Counted from the stretch's first letter, positions 1 through 9,731 are shown. The stretch is DNA of 64,000 nucleotides from Paenibacillus sabinae T27 (GCF_000612505.1 NZ_CP004078.1:3201252-3265251); one strand, 5' to 3'. The notes: a model not told the origin generated them from the sequence alone. A program made the numbers and translations.

Positions 1-345
1 CCAGCCGTTGACGGAAGGAATCTCCCGGTGGACCCATTCCAGAAACAGTCCCCAATACTCATGAAAAATATCGCTTCGGCTAACCGAATCCTCATACAGG
101 AACAAAAAGCTGACCTTGGCGATATGCTGCAGCCGCTCCCGCATTCTCAGGCAGAACGTCCGGTACGCCTGTGCCGGAACCAGACTCTGCTTCGCAACGA
201 CAATCCGCCAGTCGCGGTTGCCGCGGCTGATCTCCACCCGGTCAATATATCCGTCCAAAAAATAGGGATCGATCAAAGCCGGCGGAATCTCCCCCTGCTT
301 CATCAGCAGCTCGAACCGTTTTCTTTTCTCCTCGCTGAATGCCAT
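1..345 (-). CDS. polC: DNA polymerase III, PolC type (N-terminal part, cut by window edge)
   Basis: Only the first 115 codons are present; the gene runs off the left edge. The start ATG at 345 follows a GGGGAG ribosome binding site. The visible sequence is the poorly conserved N-terminal domain of Gram-positive PolC, which carries motifs such as LVPAQAYRTF and LQHIAKV. PolC is the main replicative polymerase of Firmicutes, with polymerase and 3'-5' exonuclease activities, but none of the catalytic motifs lie inside the window. The assignment rests on this N-terminal resemblance and on position directly downstream of proS, the order found in Bacillus. An unrelated gene with a chance match is unlikely but cannot be fully excluded from 115 residues. 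Confidence 0.85.
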   Translation of the reverse strand, partial: MAFSEEKRKRFELLMKQGEIPPALIDPYFLDGYIDRVEISRGNRDWRIVVAKQSLVPAQAYRTFCLRMRERLQHIAKVSFLFLYEDSVSRSDIFHEYWGLFLEWVHREIPSVNGW

Positions 346-460
346 GCTTCTCCCCACCTTTGTATTCCCCGATAAAGCGAGGTCTTTGCTGTCATTTGAT
401 CGCTCTGCCTCTTTCAAACAAACAAGCTTCCGGGAAGCGGAAACGGCGGGGCCGTCCTCT

Positions 461-480
461 AAAGACGGATGTCCGTCTCT
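461..480 (-). terminator. possible hairpin terminator downstream of proS
   Basis: AGACGG and CCGTCT pair across a 4-base loop, followed on the minus strand by TTTAGAGG. The T-run is short, so this is a weak candidate. A second imperfect dyad (CATATAG ... CTATATG, 490-530) lies between it and proS. The rest of 346-622 shows nothing else recognisable. Confidence 0.3.
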
Positions 481-622
481 CGCAGGCATATAGACATGGC
501 TAAAGCGCGAGGCTTAACCTGACTATATGTTCAAAAGCGCCCGGGCTTGTTCGCCCGCCGTCTCCTAATCGCCGAAAGCTTGCATTCGTTTTATCCTATA
601 TTTTGAAAAATCCTGCGTCCTT

Positions 623-2071
623 CTAGTACGCTTTGGCAAACACGACCGTATGCTGTGCCGGCTCGCCGCAGCAAATACACTTCGTCTTCGTTTCACCCGG
701 TTCAAAAGGAATGTTCCGGCTCGTTGCCCCAGTCTCTTCCTTCACCTGTGCTTCGCAGGCATCGTCGCCGCACCAGCCAGCCAGCGCAAACCCTCGTTTC
801 TCTTCCATGGCCGCCTTCATTTCGTCCAGCGTTTCTACGGAATAGAAATGCTCCTCACGGAATTTGAGCGCCCGCTCGAACATTTCATTATGAACCTGCT
901 CCAGCATAGCTTGTACTTCTTCCACCAGGCGATCCTGCTGAACGATTTTCTTCTCGCCGCTGATTCGAGAGACCAGCACGCAGACGCCGTTCTCCATATC
1001 GCGAGGTCCAAGCTCCAGTCTGACCGGAACGCCGCGCATTTCGTACTCGTTGAATTTCCAGCCTGGCGTTACATCGGAGCGGTCGTCAACCCGCACGCGG
1101 ATGCCTGCCGTTTTCAGGTCCTTGAACAGCTCGTCCGTCCGTGCAATAACGGCTTCCCGCGTCTTCGGAGGACCGATAGGAATCATGATGACCTGAGTCG
1201 GCGCGACTTTAGGAGGCAGTGCGAGACCGCGATCGTCGCCGTGAACCATAATCATCGAACCGATCATGCGTGTGCTTGTCCCCCATGATGTTGTATGCAC
1301 ATATTCCAGATTGTTGTCGCGGCTGAGATACTGAATGTCGAAGGCAACGGCAAACTTGGTGCCCAGATAGTGGGAGGTTCCCGCCTGAACGGCGCGTCCA
1401 TCCTTCATCATTGCCTCGATCGAATACGTATCCACAGCTCCGGCAAAACGCTCGGAAGGCGTCTTCTGGCCGGTAATAACCGGAATTGCCAGATAGCCTT
1501 CGACGAAATCCCGATAAACTTCAAGCATCTGCATGGTTTCCTCGCGCGCTTCGGTCTCATTCTCATGCGCTGTATGCCCTTCCTGCCACAAAAATTCGCT
1601 TGTGCGCAGGAAAGGAAGCGTCCGCTTTTCCCAACGAACGACATTCGCCCACTGGTTGATCAGAACCGGCAGATCCCGGTACGACTGAATCCATTTGGAA
1701 TACATGTGTCCAATCATTGTTTCGGAGGTCGGCCGAATCGCCAGACGCTCTTCCAGCTTCTCACCGCCGGCTTCCGTTACCCATGGCAGTTCCGGATTGA
1801 AGCCTTCGACATGCTCTTTCTCCTTCTGAAAGAAGCTTTCCGGGATGAACAGCGGGAAATAGGCATTACGATGTCCCGTTTCTTTGAAACGCCGGTTCAT
1901 CTCTTCCTGGATATGCTCCCAGATTTCATAGCCGTCCGGCTTGAACACGATACAGCCGCGCACCGGGGAGTAATCCATCAGATCGGCTTTCTTGATAACA
2001 TCAATATACCAACGCGAGAAATCTTCGCCCTGCGGCGTAATTTCTGTAACAAACTGCTTATCTTTTGACAT
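623..2071 (-). CDS. proS: prolyl-tRNA synthetase, short archaeal/eukaryal-type
   Basis: This class II aminoacyl-tRNA synthetase charges tRNA-Pro with proline in the cytoplasm. It is 482 aa, much shorter than the ~565 aa bacterial-type enzyme of B. subtilis, and lacks the inserted editing domain. Motif 2 begins with RPTSE at residues 113-117, an anticodon-binding domain follows the GIRVRVDDR segment, and the last ~50 residues form the zinc-binding C-terminal domain typical of the short class (CGDDAC ... CICCGE, four Cys). The ribosome binding site GGGAGG is about 12 bases from the ATG, which is rather long spacing. It sits between rseP and polC, where Bacillus carries the long form, so this looks like replacement of one ProRS class by the other. 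The family call is secure. Confidence 0.96.
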   Translation of the reverse strand: MSKDKQFVTEITPQGEDFSRWYIDVIKKADLMDYSPVRGCIVFKPDGYEIWEHIQEEMNRRFKETGHRNAYFPLFIPESFFQKEKEHVEGFNPELPWVTEAGGEKLEERLAIRPTSETMIGHMYSKWIQSYRDLPVLINQWANVVRWEKRTLPFLRTSEFLWQEGHTAHENETEAREETMQMLEVYRDFVEGYLAIPVITGQKTPSERFAGAVDTYSIEAMMKDGRAVQAGTSHYLGTKFAVAFDIQYLSRDNNLEYVHTTSWGTSTRMIGSMIMVHGDDRGLALPPKVAPTQVIMIPIGPPKTREAVIARTDELFKDLKTAGIRVRVDDRSDVTPGWKFNEYEMRGVPVRLELGPRDMENGVCVLVSRISGEKKIVQQDRLVEEVQAMLEQVHNEMFERALKFREEHFYSVETLDEMKAAMEEKRGFALAGWCGDDACEAQVKEETGATSRNIPFEPGETKTKCICCGEPAQHTVVFAKAY

Positions 2072-2139
2072 AAAATGGAGTTCCTCCCATTAATAGGCCT
2101 CGAAGCGGCGGCGCTCTGCCGCACAGGGCCCAAACAAAA

Positions 2140-3414
2140 TTAGCCGCTGATCAAGCGTAAAATATCGTTATAGGTAACGGCGATCATCAGCAGAAACAGC
2201 ATCGCAAAGCCCACGAAATGGACCATTCCCTCCCGGCTGGGATCAACCGGTTTGCCCCGCAGCGCCTCCACGCCGAGAAACACAAGTCGGCTTCCGTCAA
2301 GCGCCGGAATTGGCAGTAGATTAAAAATGCCAAGATACAGGCTGAGTATGGCCGTCCAATGGGTCAGGTACACGATACCCTGCTGGGCAATCTGGCCAGT
2401 GAGCTTGAAGGTACCGACAGGCCCGCTGAGATCGTCCATATTGAACTGGTTAATAATTTGCTTGAAGCCGATGAAAATCTGTTCGGTTGTGTTGACCATC
2501 ATTTTGCCCGATAGACTGAGCGTTTCCCCTATCGTTGCATGACGGGTCGGAAGCTCCGGCGAAATCCCGACTTTGCCGCCCTCCTGCCCTTCCATACCCC
2601 GGGGCGTCATCGTGACATTGATCAGCTGATCGCCGCGTTTAATGGTCCATTCCATCGGCTTGCCTTCGGATGCAGAAGTCAGACTGATCATCTTCTTGTA
2701 ATCCGCTCCTATTTTCTCGCCATTAATGGAATAGACGATATCGCCTTTCTGAAGCCCCGCCTCTTTCGCAGGCATGCCCTCTGAGACATCGCCGATCAGC
2801 ACATAGGTCGGGTTCTCTACCGGAATACCGGCCATCTGAATGAACACGCCGAACAGAATAAAGGCCAGTAAAAAGTTCATGACAGGGCCAGCTACAATCG
2901 CAAGCGCACGCTGTCCAACGGTTTTGCTTCCGAACTGCCGATTCTTGGGGGCGATCTGGATTTGCTGGCTGCCTTTGATTATCATCGCTTGAGGATGAAC
3001 CGAATAAGTTGTAACTTCCCCATCCACATCCAGCTTAATTTGAAGATCGTTCTCAAGATCCGCATACTGCGACTCTCCGCGAATGACGTTTCTGCGGGTA
3101 TCCAGCTGGTCGAGGTAAATATTCTTGATGACATTGCCGCTGTCAAGCCGCACCGCTATGGTCTGCCCGGCCGTAATTTCGATCACTTCGGGATCTTCCC
3201 CGGCCATCCGCGCGTATCCTCCGAACGGAAGCAGGCGAAGCGTAAACTGGGTTTCATTGCGTTTATAAGAAAACAGTTTCGGACCGAAACCGATGGCGAA
3301 CTCTCTTACCAGAATGCCGGCGCGTTTGGCAAAATAATAATGCCCCCATTCATGAACCGTAACCAGCACGAAGAACATGAGCACCGTCAAAAAAACGACT
3401 TGAACCATTTCCAA
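2140..3414 (-). CDS. rseP: RseP/RasP-type site-2 zinc metalloprotease
   Basis: This is an intramembrane protease (M50 family) that cleaves transmembrane segments such as those of anti-sigma factors and remnant signal peptides. The first membrane helix carries the zinc motif HEWGH at residues 21-25. A PDZ domain lies around residues 195-280. The third zinc ligand region is the LDG motif at about 372-374 within NLLPIPALDG, followed by a final membrane helix. The length of 424 aa is normal. It lies in the dxr-rseP-proS order known from Bacillus, 139 bases after dxr. The start used has only a distant GGGGG upstream; the third codon is also ATG and could be the real start. Confidence 0.96.
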   Translation of the reverse strand: MEMVQVVFLTVLMFFVLVTVHEWGHYYFAKRAGILVREFAIGFGPKLFSYKRNETQFTLRLLPFGGYARMAGEDPEVIEITAGQTIAVRLDSGNVIKNIYLDQLDTRRNVIRGESQYADLENDLQIKLDVDGEVTTYSVHPQAMIIKGSQQIQIAPKNRQFGSKTVGQRALAIVAGPVMNFLLAFILFGVFIQMAGIPVENPTYVLIGDVSEGMPAKEAGLQKGDIVYSINGEKIGADYKKMISLTSASEGKPMEWTIKRGDQLINVTMTPRGMEGQEGGKVGISPELPTRHATIGETLSLSGKMMVNTTEQIFIGFKQIINQFNMDDLSGPVGTFKLTGQIAQQGIVYLTHWTAILSLYLGIFNLLPIPALDGSRLVFLGVEALRGKPVDPSREGMVHFVGFAMLFLLMIAVTYNDILRLISG

Positions 3415-3553
3415 GTTTGGCAGCCCCCTTTAGGTGTAAGACCGAAGTATGTCCTCTTAATTTATCATTATTCTCCGATCCGGCACAAGAGAATCAGCCC
3501 TCCAAACCAATTTTTCGGAGTATTGGCGGCTTATGCCATTGTTATTACGCAGC

Positions 3554-4693
3554 TTACAGGGTCTGCGCGAGCTCGCGCGCCGCCCGGTCGCATTCCTCAA
3601 TCTGCTCCAGGTCTGGATGGCTCTCTGGAGTATGACGCTCGAGAACTTTCTCCAAAATCTCTTCAATGCGCACAAATGGGATATCCCGCCGCAAAAAACG
3701 GGCAACGGCGACTTCGTTCGCCGCATTGAAGGCGGTCGTTGCCGTTCCCCCGGCCTTCCCGCATTCAATGGCAAGCTTCAACGCCGGATAGCGCGCAAAG
3801 TCCATTTCGCGGAACGTCAGCCGGCCCGCCTGCGCCAGCGACAATCTTTGCGCCGGCGATTCCAGGCGCCGGGGATAGGTTAACGCATATTGAATCGGCA
3901 CACGCATGTCAGGGTTGCCGAGCTGGGCGATAATACTGCTGTCTCTAAACTCTACAAATGAGTGAATAATGCTCTCGGGGTGAAGCAGCACGTTAATTTG
4001 CTCGTAGGGCAAACCAAACAGCCAATGAGCTTCAATCACTTCCAGCCCTTTATTGACCATTGTTGCGGAATCGATCGTTATCTTCGCTCCCATCGCCCAA
4101 TTGGGATGACGCAGTGCATCTTCGACTGTTACGCCTTGAAGCTGCTCCCTAGTCAAATCCCGAAAAGAGCCGCCCGAAGCGGTCAAGGTAATGGAAGCGA
4201 TGTCTTCTACGTTCTCTCCGTTCAGGCATTGAAAGATGGCCGAATGCTCGCTGTCGATCGGCAGCAGATTGACCCCTTTGCGGCGGGCCAGCTCTGTGAC
4301 AAGATGCCCTGCCGTCACCAGCGTTTCTTTGTTGGCCAGTCCGATGTCCCTGCCCGCCTCGATAGCGGCAAGCGTTGAGCGAAGACCGACGCTCCCCATC
4401 ACTGCGGTCACTAAATAATCGGCATCTCCGCCGGCCGCGATCTGCACAAGGCCTTCTTCCCCGCTGTACAGCTCAACTCCTGCGGGAAGCTGCGGACGGA
4501 TGTCATCGGCAAGCTCTTGGCTTGCCACCGATACCCGCCGCGGTTTGAAACGGCGGACCTGCTCCAGCAGAAGCGCCGTGTTGCCGCCCGCGGCGAGGCC
4601 GTCAATTTCAAAGCTGTCCGGATGCATCGCAACAACGTCGAGCGTCTGCGTTCCGATTGAGCCGGTCGAGCCGAGAATGCTGATCTTTTTCAA
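3554..4693 (-). CDS. dxr: 1-deoxy-D-xylulose-5-phosphate reductoisomerase
   Basis: The enzyme converts DXP to 2-C-methyl-D-erythritol 4-phosphate with NADPH, the first committed step of the MEP isoprenoid pathway. The N-terminal NADPH-binding motif GSTGSIGTQTLDV is at residues 8-20. The metal and substrate region includes PIDSEHSAIFQCL and the GGSFRDL loop. At 379 aa it matches the family. The start codon is TTG (TTG-AAA-AAG); an ATG just upstream is out of frame. It is followed by rseP and preceded by cdsA with 23 bases between them. Its isoprenoid product feeds the uppS reaction encoded two genes upstream. Confidence 0.97.
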   Translation of the reverse strand: MKKISILGSTGSIGTQTLDVVAMHPDSFEIDGLAAGGNTALLLEQVRRFKPRRVSVASQELADDIRPQLPAGVELYSGEEGLVQIAAGGDADYLVTAVMGSVGLRSTLAAIEAGRDIGLANKETLVTAGHLVTELARRKGVNLLPIDSEHSAIFQCLNGENVEDIASITLTASGGSFRDLTREQLQGVTVEDALRHPNWAMGAKITIDSATMVNKGLEVIEAHWLFGLPYEQINVLLHPESIIHSFVEFRDSSIIAQLGNPDMRVPIQYALTYPRRLESPAQRLSLAQAGRLTFREMDFARYPALKLAIECGKAGGTATTAFNAANEVAVARFLRRDIPFVRIEEILEKVLERHTPESHPDLEQIEECDRAARELAQTL

Positions 4694-4716
4694 GCGACAT
4701 ATACCTGCCTTCCTGA

Positions 4717-5520
4717 TTAGTGATAGGGGATCAGCATCAATATATGTACGAACGGGAACACGATAATCCAGCTGTCACACCGGTCAAGAATGCCTCCGTG
4801 ACCGGGGAGCAGCGATCCCGAATCCTTGATGCCGTATACCCTTTTATAAGCCGATTGGACAAGATCTCCAAGCTGCCCGACTACCGCGCTGGCGAGACCG
4901 ATTATCCCAGCCCGTCCTAAAGTCAGCAAATCCGGCGCTATCAAAGCAAAAACCATAGCGATTACAATTGCAATAATCACACCGCCCAGCGCGCCTTCGA
5001 CGGTCTTATTGGGACTGATGGCCGGCCAGAGCTTCGTCTTTCCCCATGCCCGGCCGACAAAGTAGGCCCCTGCATCGCTCCCCCAAATGGAGCAAAGGAG
5101 TAGAAAGGTCCAGAACAGCCCGTGGCCGTCCGGCGAGAAACGGGAAACCGCCATATAGGAAAATCCGGTTCCTATGTATAAAGCGCCTATGAACAGCAGC
5201 GCGGTTATGCGAATATCCACTTTATTCTTAGTAAAGACTGTAATGAAAAGGAACAGCAGCATCAGGAGCCATACTCCTTGCTTCCATGACCAAGGCGCGG
5301 AGATTTCCAACAGATCCCATGGCATCATAAAGCAAAGCACAGCGCCATAACCTGCAATCGTACTTCCTCCCAAGGGTGAACTGCCGATCATTTTGGCGAA
5401 TTCATAGTAGCCGATCAACGCCATAACAATCAGCAGAAGATGAAACCACCAGCCGCCAAGCAGGCATAGGCCCAAAAATATAGCTCCGGCTGTCACCCCG
5501 GTTATCAGTCGCTGCTTCAA
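4717..5520 (-). CDS. cdsA: phosphatidate cytidylyltransferase
   Basis: This integral membrane enzyme makes CDP-diacylglycerol from phosphatidic acid and CTP for phospholipid synthesis. It has about eight hydrophobic segments, and the C-terminal family signature contains DLVQSAYKRVYGIKDSG followed by PGHGGILDRCDS. The upstream SDAGAYFVGRAWG and SPNKTVEG motifs are also family-typical. It is 267 aa. The TTG start follows AGGAG with 10-base spacing. It is 20 bases downstream of uppS and 23 upstream of dxr, so it is co-transcribed with them. Confidence 0.96.
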   Translation of the reverse strand: MKQRLITGVTAGAIFLGLCLLGGWWFHLLLIVMALIGYYEFAKMIGSSPLGGSTIAGYGAVLCFMMPWDLLEISAPWSWKQGVWLLMLLFLFITVFTKNKVDIRITALLFIGALYIGTGFSYMAVSRFSPDGHGLFWTFLLLCSIWGSDAGAYFVGRAWGKTKLWPAISPNKTVEGALGGVIIAIVIAMVFALIAPDLLTLGRAGIIGLASAVVGQLGDLVQSAYKRVYGIKDSGSLLPGHGGILDRCDSWIIVFPFVHILMLIPYH

Positions 5521-5540
5521 GCGTTCTCAACTCCTATCGG

Positions 5541-6308
5541 CTACTTAAGCCCGCCGTAGCGGCGGGTTCGCCGCTGGTACTCAGCCACGGCCTGAAGCAG
5601 ATGCTCCTTGCCGAAATCCGGCCAGTAAATATCGGTAAACCAAAATTCGCTGTAGGCCAGCTGCCAGAGCATAAAGTTGCTGAGACGCATTTCACCGCTC
5701 GTCCGGATAAGCAGATCCGGGTCGGGAAGGCCTCCGGAGAGCAGCCGGCTGTCAATCAATTCCGACGTAATTTCTTCCGGCGTCAAACGCCCCTCTGCGA
5801 TATCCCTTCCCAAACTGCGCATGCAGTCCTCAATTTCCTTGCGTGCTCCGTAGTTCAGCGCAAAATTCAGAATAAGACCGGTATTATCCTTGGTGCGGAA
5901 CACCGCTTCTTCCATCGCTTTGCGGGTATGCGAAGGCAGCGCCTCGCTGTCTCCCATCACTCGCACACGGACGTTCTTCTCAATCAGTTCGTCCAGCTCG
6001 ATGGCCAAAAACTCTTGCGGCAAACGCATCAGAAAGTCGACTTCCTCTTTGGGCCGCGACCAGTTTTCCGTCGAGAAGGCGTACATCGTCAAGAATTCAA
6101 TACCCAGCTCGTCGGCGGCAATCGCAGCCCGCTTGACCGCCTTCATGCCATTCTGATGGCCGACAATGCGCGGCAGTCCAAGCCGTTTGGCCCACCGGCC
6201 GTTGCCGTCCATAATGATTGCCACATGCCGGGGAATATTGTCCGGTGAAATGTCGACCGGCTGCTGCCGCTCTTCCCGGCCCAGCCAAGATTGAACCCGT
6301 TTGATCAT
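5541..6308 (-). CDS. uppS: isoprenyl transferase (undecaprenyl diphosphate synthase)
   Basis: This cis-prenyltransferase builds undecaprenyl diphosphate, the lipid carrier for peptidoglycan and wall polymers, from FPP and IPP. The catalytic motif IIMDGNGRWAKRLGLPR lies near the N terminus, and the C-terminal motif RTSGEMRLSNFMLWQLAYSE is intact. I place the start at the ATG at 6308 (255 aa, MIKRVQSW) because GGAGG lies 7-8 bases upstream; an in-frame ATG five codons earlier (6323) has only a weak AGGAA. It is followed closely by cdsA and lies 78 bases after frr. Confidence 0.96.
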   Translation of the reverse strand: MIKRVQSWLGREERQQPVDISPDNIPRHVAIIMDGNGRWAKRLGLPRIVGHQNGMKAVKRAAIAADELGIEFLTMYAFSTENWSRPKEEVDFLMRLPQEFLAIELDELIEKNVRVRVMGDSEALPSHTRKAMEEAVFRTKDNTGLILNFALNYGARKEIEDCMRSLGRDIAEGRLTPEEITSELIDSRLLSGGLPDPDLLIRTSGEMRLSNFMLWQLAYSEFWFTDIYWPDFGKEHLLQAVAEYQRRTRRYGGLK

Positions 6309-6386
6309 TAACGTTTCCTCCATGTTTCCTGCGAGAAAGAGACAAACCCCACCATAGGAGGAGGGGCCTTGATCTCTGCGCTATCT

Positions 6387-6940
6387 TTATACTTCCATGA
6401 TCTCTTTTTCTTTGGCCAAAAGAACTTTGTCGACTTCGGCAACGAATTTGTCCGTGGTCTTCTGGATGTTCTCTTGATGTCCGCGGGATTCGTCTTCCGA
6501 AATGCCGTTTTTCTCCAGCTTCTTGATCTCGTCGTTGGCGTCGCGGCGGATGTTGCGGATCGCCACCTTGGCTTCTTCGCCGAATTTTTTCGTAAGCTTC
6601 ACCAGCTCGCTGCGGCGTTCTTCCGTAAGCGCAGGAATGGAGAGGCGAATCGTGCTGCCGTCATTAGCCGGCGTAAGCCCGAGATCAGATTTCATAATCG
6701 CCCGCTCGATATCGGCAAGCGAGGATTTATCCCACGGCTGGATAAGCAGTGTACGGGAATCCGGGGTGTTGATGTTGGCAAGCTGATTGACCGGAGTCGG
6801 CGCTCCGTAATATTCCACTTGAACCCGGTCGAGCAGCGCAGGGGTTGCACGTCCCGCACGCAGCGTCGCCAAATCGCGTTTGAGCGCCAAAATGGCTTTC
6901 TCCATGCGCTCCTCGGCATTCTTCTTAACCGATTGCGGCA

Positions 6941-6941
<1 letters not shown>
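6387..6941 (-). CDS. frr: ribosome recycling factor
   Basis: RRF acts with EF-G to split post-termination ribosomes. The protein is 184 aa, the normal length. It shows the typical long-helix pattern, with the hallmark [16 protein letters not shown] segment here as [20 protein letters not shown], and [13 protein letters not shown] in the second half. It overlaps the stop codon of pyrH by one base (TAATG), showing translational coupling. The order pyrH-frr-uppS is conserved across bacteria. Confidence 0.97.
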
Positions 6942-7759
<818 letters not shown>

Positions 7760-7820
7760 CTATGCGGCCGGATGCCGGACTAGGCTCCCTTATGGAGCTC
7801 TTCCCGGCTTCTTCCGCTTG

Positions 7821-7852
7821 CAAAAGACGGAACACCGTGTAACGTGTTCCGC
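7821..7852 (-). terminator. terminator downstream of tsf
   Basis: On the minus strand CGGAACAC pairs with GTGTTCCG across an 8-base loop and is followed by TCTTTTG. It sits about 55 bases after the tsf stop and separates tsf from pyrH. The T-run is interrupted, so termination may be partial. Confidence 0.55.
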
Positions 7853-7907
7853 TCTTGAAAATCCCATACTTATATTAGAGTTCTGCGGCCCTGACCGCGA
7901 ACGCCGA

Positions 7908-8558
7908 TTATTGCTTCACTTGTGCCATTACTTCTTCAACGAAGTTGTCGACTTTTTTCTCAAGTCCTTCGCCCAGCTCGTAACGGACAAAACGGCGGAT
8001 GGAGATGTTCTCGCCGATGGTGCTGATTTTTTCGTTGAGCAGATTCGAAATCGTTTTGTCGGGGTCTTTGATGAAGGCTTGCTCGAGCAGTACATGCTCT
8101 TCGTAGTACTTGTTGATACGGCCTTCGACCATTTTATCAACGATCTTCTCAGGCTTGCCTTCGTTCAGCGCCTGCGCTCTCAGAATTTCCTTTTCCTTCT
8201 CGATTTCTTCCGCAGGAACTTCTTCGCGGCGCACGAAACGAGGAGCGGCAGCAGCGATTTGCATTGCGATATCGCGCGCGAAATCTTTGAATTGGTCAGT
8301 TTTGCCGACGAAGTCGGTTTCGCAGTTGATTTCTACGAGAACGCCGATGCGGCCGCCGGCATGAATGTAGGACTCAACAACACCTTCGGTTGCTGCGCGT
8401 CCAGCTTTGTTGGCTGCAGCGGAAAGGCCTTTTTCACGGAGAATTTCAATCGCTTTGTTCAGGTCGCCGCCTGCTTCTTCCAGTGCTTTTTTGCAATCCA
8501 GCATACCGGCGCCGGTTCTTTCACGAAGCTCTTTTACGGATTTTGCATCTACTGCCAT
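7908..8558 (-). CDS. tsf: elongation factor Ts
   Basis: EF-Ts exchanges GDP for GTP on EF-Tu. The protein is 216 aa, shorter than the ~293 aa B. subtilis factor and closer to the shorter EF-Ts class. It has the N-terminal UBA-like domain (residues 1-40, with [13 protein letters not shown]) and the key TDFVG motif at residues 81-85 that contacts EF-Tu. The ATG follows GGAGGGATTAAAC. It lies downstream of rpsB, but two hairpins separate them (8594-8732), so its expression is probably lower than or separately controlled from rpsB. Confidence 0.97.
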   Translation of the reverse strand: MAVDAKSVKELRERTGAGMLDCKKALEEAGGDLNKAIEILREKGLSAAANKAGRAATEGVVESYIHAGGRIGVLVEINCETDFVGKTDQFKDFARDIAMQIAAAAPRFVRREEVPAEEIEKEKEILRAQALNEGKPEKIVDKMVEGRINKYYEEHVLLEQAFIKDPDKTISNLLNEKISTIGENISIRRFVRYELGEGLEKKVDNFVEEVMAQVKQ

Positions 8559-8593
8559 TGTTTAATCCCTCCAAATAATATGAATAACCCTTT

Positions 8594-8656
8594 AATTTAA
8601 AACGCCCCACAAAGAGCAGCCATGGCTTTGGAACAATAGTCAGGTTCTTTGCGGGG
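8594..8656 (-). promoter_or_regulatory. terminator-like hairpin in the tsf leader
   Basis: Minus-strand CCCCGCAAAGA (8656-8646) pairs with TCTTTGTGGGG (8615-8605) over 11 bp with one G-U pair, and is followed by CGTTTTAAATT. It ends roughly 40 bases before the tsf start codon. Just upstream, GGGG in ACGGGGTCCCCG could compete for the CCCC arm. This resembles an attenuator; no ligand or regulator is visible. Confidence 0.5.
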
Positions 8657-8687
8657 ACCCCGTAAACTTACAATCTCTTCATTTGCT

Positions 8688-8732
8688 AAAAAAAGGGCAG
8701 TGAGAGGTTATCCACCTGCCAACCACCCTTTT
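8688..8732 (-). terminator. rho-independent terminator after rpsB
   Basis: Minus-strand AAAAGGG... pairs with ...CCCTTTT over about 18 positions, including wobble pairs and one bulge, and is followed by seven T residues. It lies about 37 bases after the rpsB stop. Confidence 0.85.
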
Positions 8733-8768
8733 CATTTAATTTCATATTCGATATGCAATCGGAGAAAC

Positions 8769-9470
8769 TTAAGCGGACGTAGTGTCTTCGCCTTGGTGAG
8801 CTTCAACTACGGCGTCAGCCATTTTACCAGTCAGCAGCTTAACGGCGCGAATAGCGTCGTCATTGCCCGGAATTACGTAGTCGATTTCGTCCGGATCGCA
8901 GTTCGTGTCGACGATAGCAACGATTGGGATGCCCAATTTGCGTGCTTCGGCAACAGCGATGCGCTCTTTGCGAGGATCGATGATGAACAGCGCGCTTGGC
9001 AGACCCTTCATGTTCTTGATGCCGCCCAGGAACTTTTCAAGACGATCTTTCTCTTTGCGGAGAATGATAACTTCTTTCTTAGGCAGAACGGTGAATGTGC
9101 CGTCCTCTTCCCAAGCTTCCAGTTTTTTCAGACGGTCAATACGCTTTTGAATCGTTTGGAAGTTCGTCAGCGTGCCGCCGAGCCAACGTTGGTTGATGTA
9201 GAACATACCCGAACGTTCAGCTTCTTCTTTTACAGAGTCTTGAGCTTGTTTTTTTGTACCAACGAACAGGATCGTACCGTTGTCGCCTGCTACGCTCTTT
9301 ACAAAGTTGTAAGCTTCTTCAACTTTCTTGACCGTCTTTTGCAGGTCGATGATGTAGATTCCGTTTCTTTCAGTGAAGATATAACGATCCATTTTCGGGT
9401 TCCAACGACGAGTCTGGTGACCGAAGTGTACCCCAGCTTCGAGAAGCTGCTTCATGGAGATTACTGCCAT
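8769..9470 (-). CDS. rpsB: 30S ribosomal protein S2
   Basis: S2 binds the 30S subunit late in assembly and, with S1-like factors, near the mRNA exit. The true start is the ATG at 9470 ([19 protein letters not shown], 233 aa), with AGGAGGTG 8 bases upstream; the frame stays open for 42 more codons, but that part is leader RNA. Family motifs include [25 protein letters not shown] and [13 protein letters not shown] promoter at 9599-9627 and a structured leader precede it, and a terminator follows. Confidence 0.98.
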   Translation of the reverse strand: MAVISMKQLLEAGVHFGHQTRRWNPKMDRYIFTERNGIYIIDLQKTVKKVEEAYNFVKSVAGDNGTILFVGTKKQAQDSVKEEAERSGMFYINQRWLGGTLTNFQTIQKRIDRLKKLEAWEEDGTFTVLPKKEVIILRKEKDRLEKFLGGIKNMKGLPSALFIIDPRKERIAVAEARKLGIPIVAIVDTNCDPDEIDYVIPGNDDAIRAVKLLTGKMADAVVEAHQGEDTTSA

Positions 9471-9592
9471 CTTCACACACCTCCTAGGTTTGGTTTTATT
9501 GTGTGTCCCTCCGCCGGAGTCATCTTGCAGCAAGACTTTCTTCAGAAGAAAGCACCGCTTGCTGTAATCAACCAGCGTGTGTTTTAACACCG
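9471..9592 (-). ncRNA. structured 5' leader of rpsB
   Basis: Between the predicted transcription start and the rpsB start lies ~120 bases of leader. It holds a nested stem: CAGCAAG (9564-9558) pairs with CTTGCTG (9534-9528), and inside it CTTTCTTC pairs with GAAGAAAG across a tight loop. A short CTCCGGCGGAG hairpin follows. This is consistent with an autoregulatory S2 leader, but I cannot match it to a named RNA family. Confidence 0.5.
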
Positions 9593-9598
9593 TCATTT

Positions 9599-9627
9599 AA
9601 TATATCATAAGACTACATGTGATGCAA
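9599..9627 (-). promoter_or_regulatory. sigma-A type promoter for rpsB
   Basis: Minus strand: -35 TTGCAT (9627-9622), spacer of 17, -10 TATATT (9604-9599). Transcription would start near 9592. Confidence 0.65.
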
Positions 9628-9687
9628 CGTCTGACGTACGATTTTTGTCATAAAACGCGTTATTTTGCGTGCAGTACGAACCGGCGG

Positions 9688-9722
9688 TTATATAAAGAAA
9701 CTTCCCCCGTTAAAAATGAGGC
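9688..9722 (-). terminator. weak terminator at the end of the fla/che operon
   Basis: Minus-strand CCCG and CGGGG can pair around an A/T-rich loop and are followed by AAGTTTCTTT. It is a short stem placed just after the last gene of the operon. Read-through into rpsB is possible. Confidence 0.35.
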
Positions 9723-9731
9723 GGGATGCGT

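Noticed and set aside
28..375. Plus-strand 115-codon frame at the left edge
   Set aside because: It is antisense to the polC start, whose sequence and ribosome binding site are much better.
2072..2139. T-box leader in front of proS
   Set aside because: The 68-base gap after rseP is too short and has no T-box sequence or terminator.
9471..9596. N-terminal extension of S2 by 42 residues
   Set aside because: The internal ATG has a perfect ribosome binding site and matches family N termini; the extra frame lies within the structured leader.
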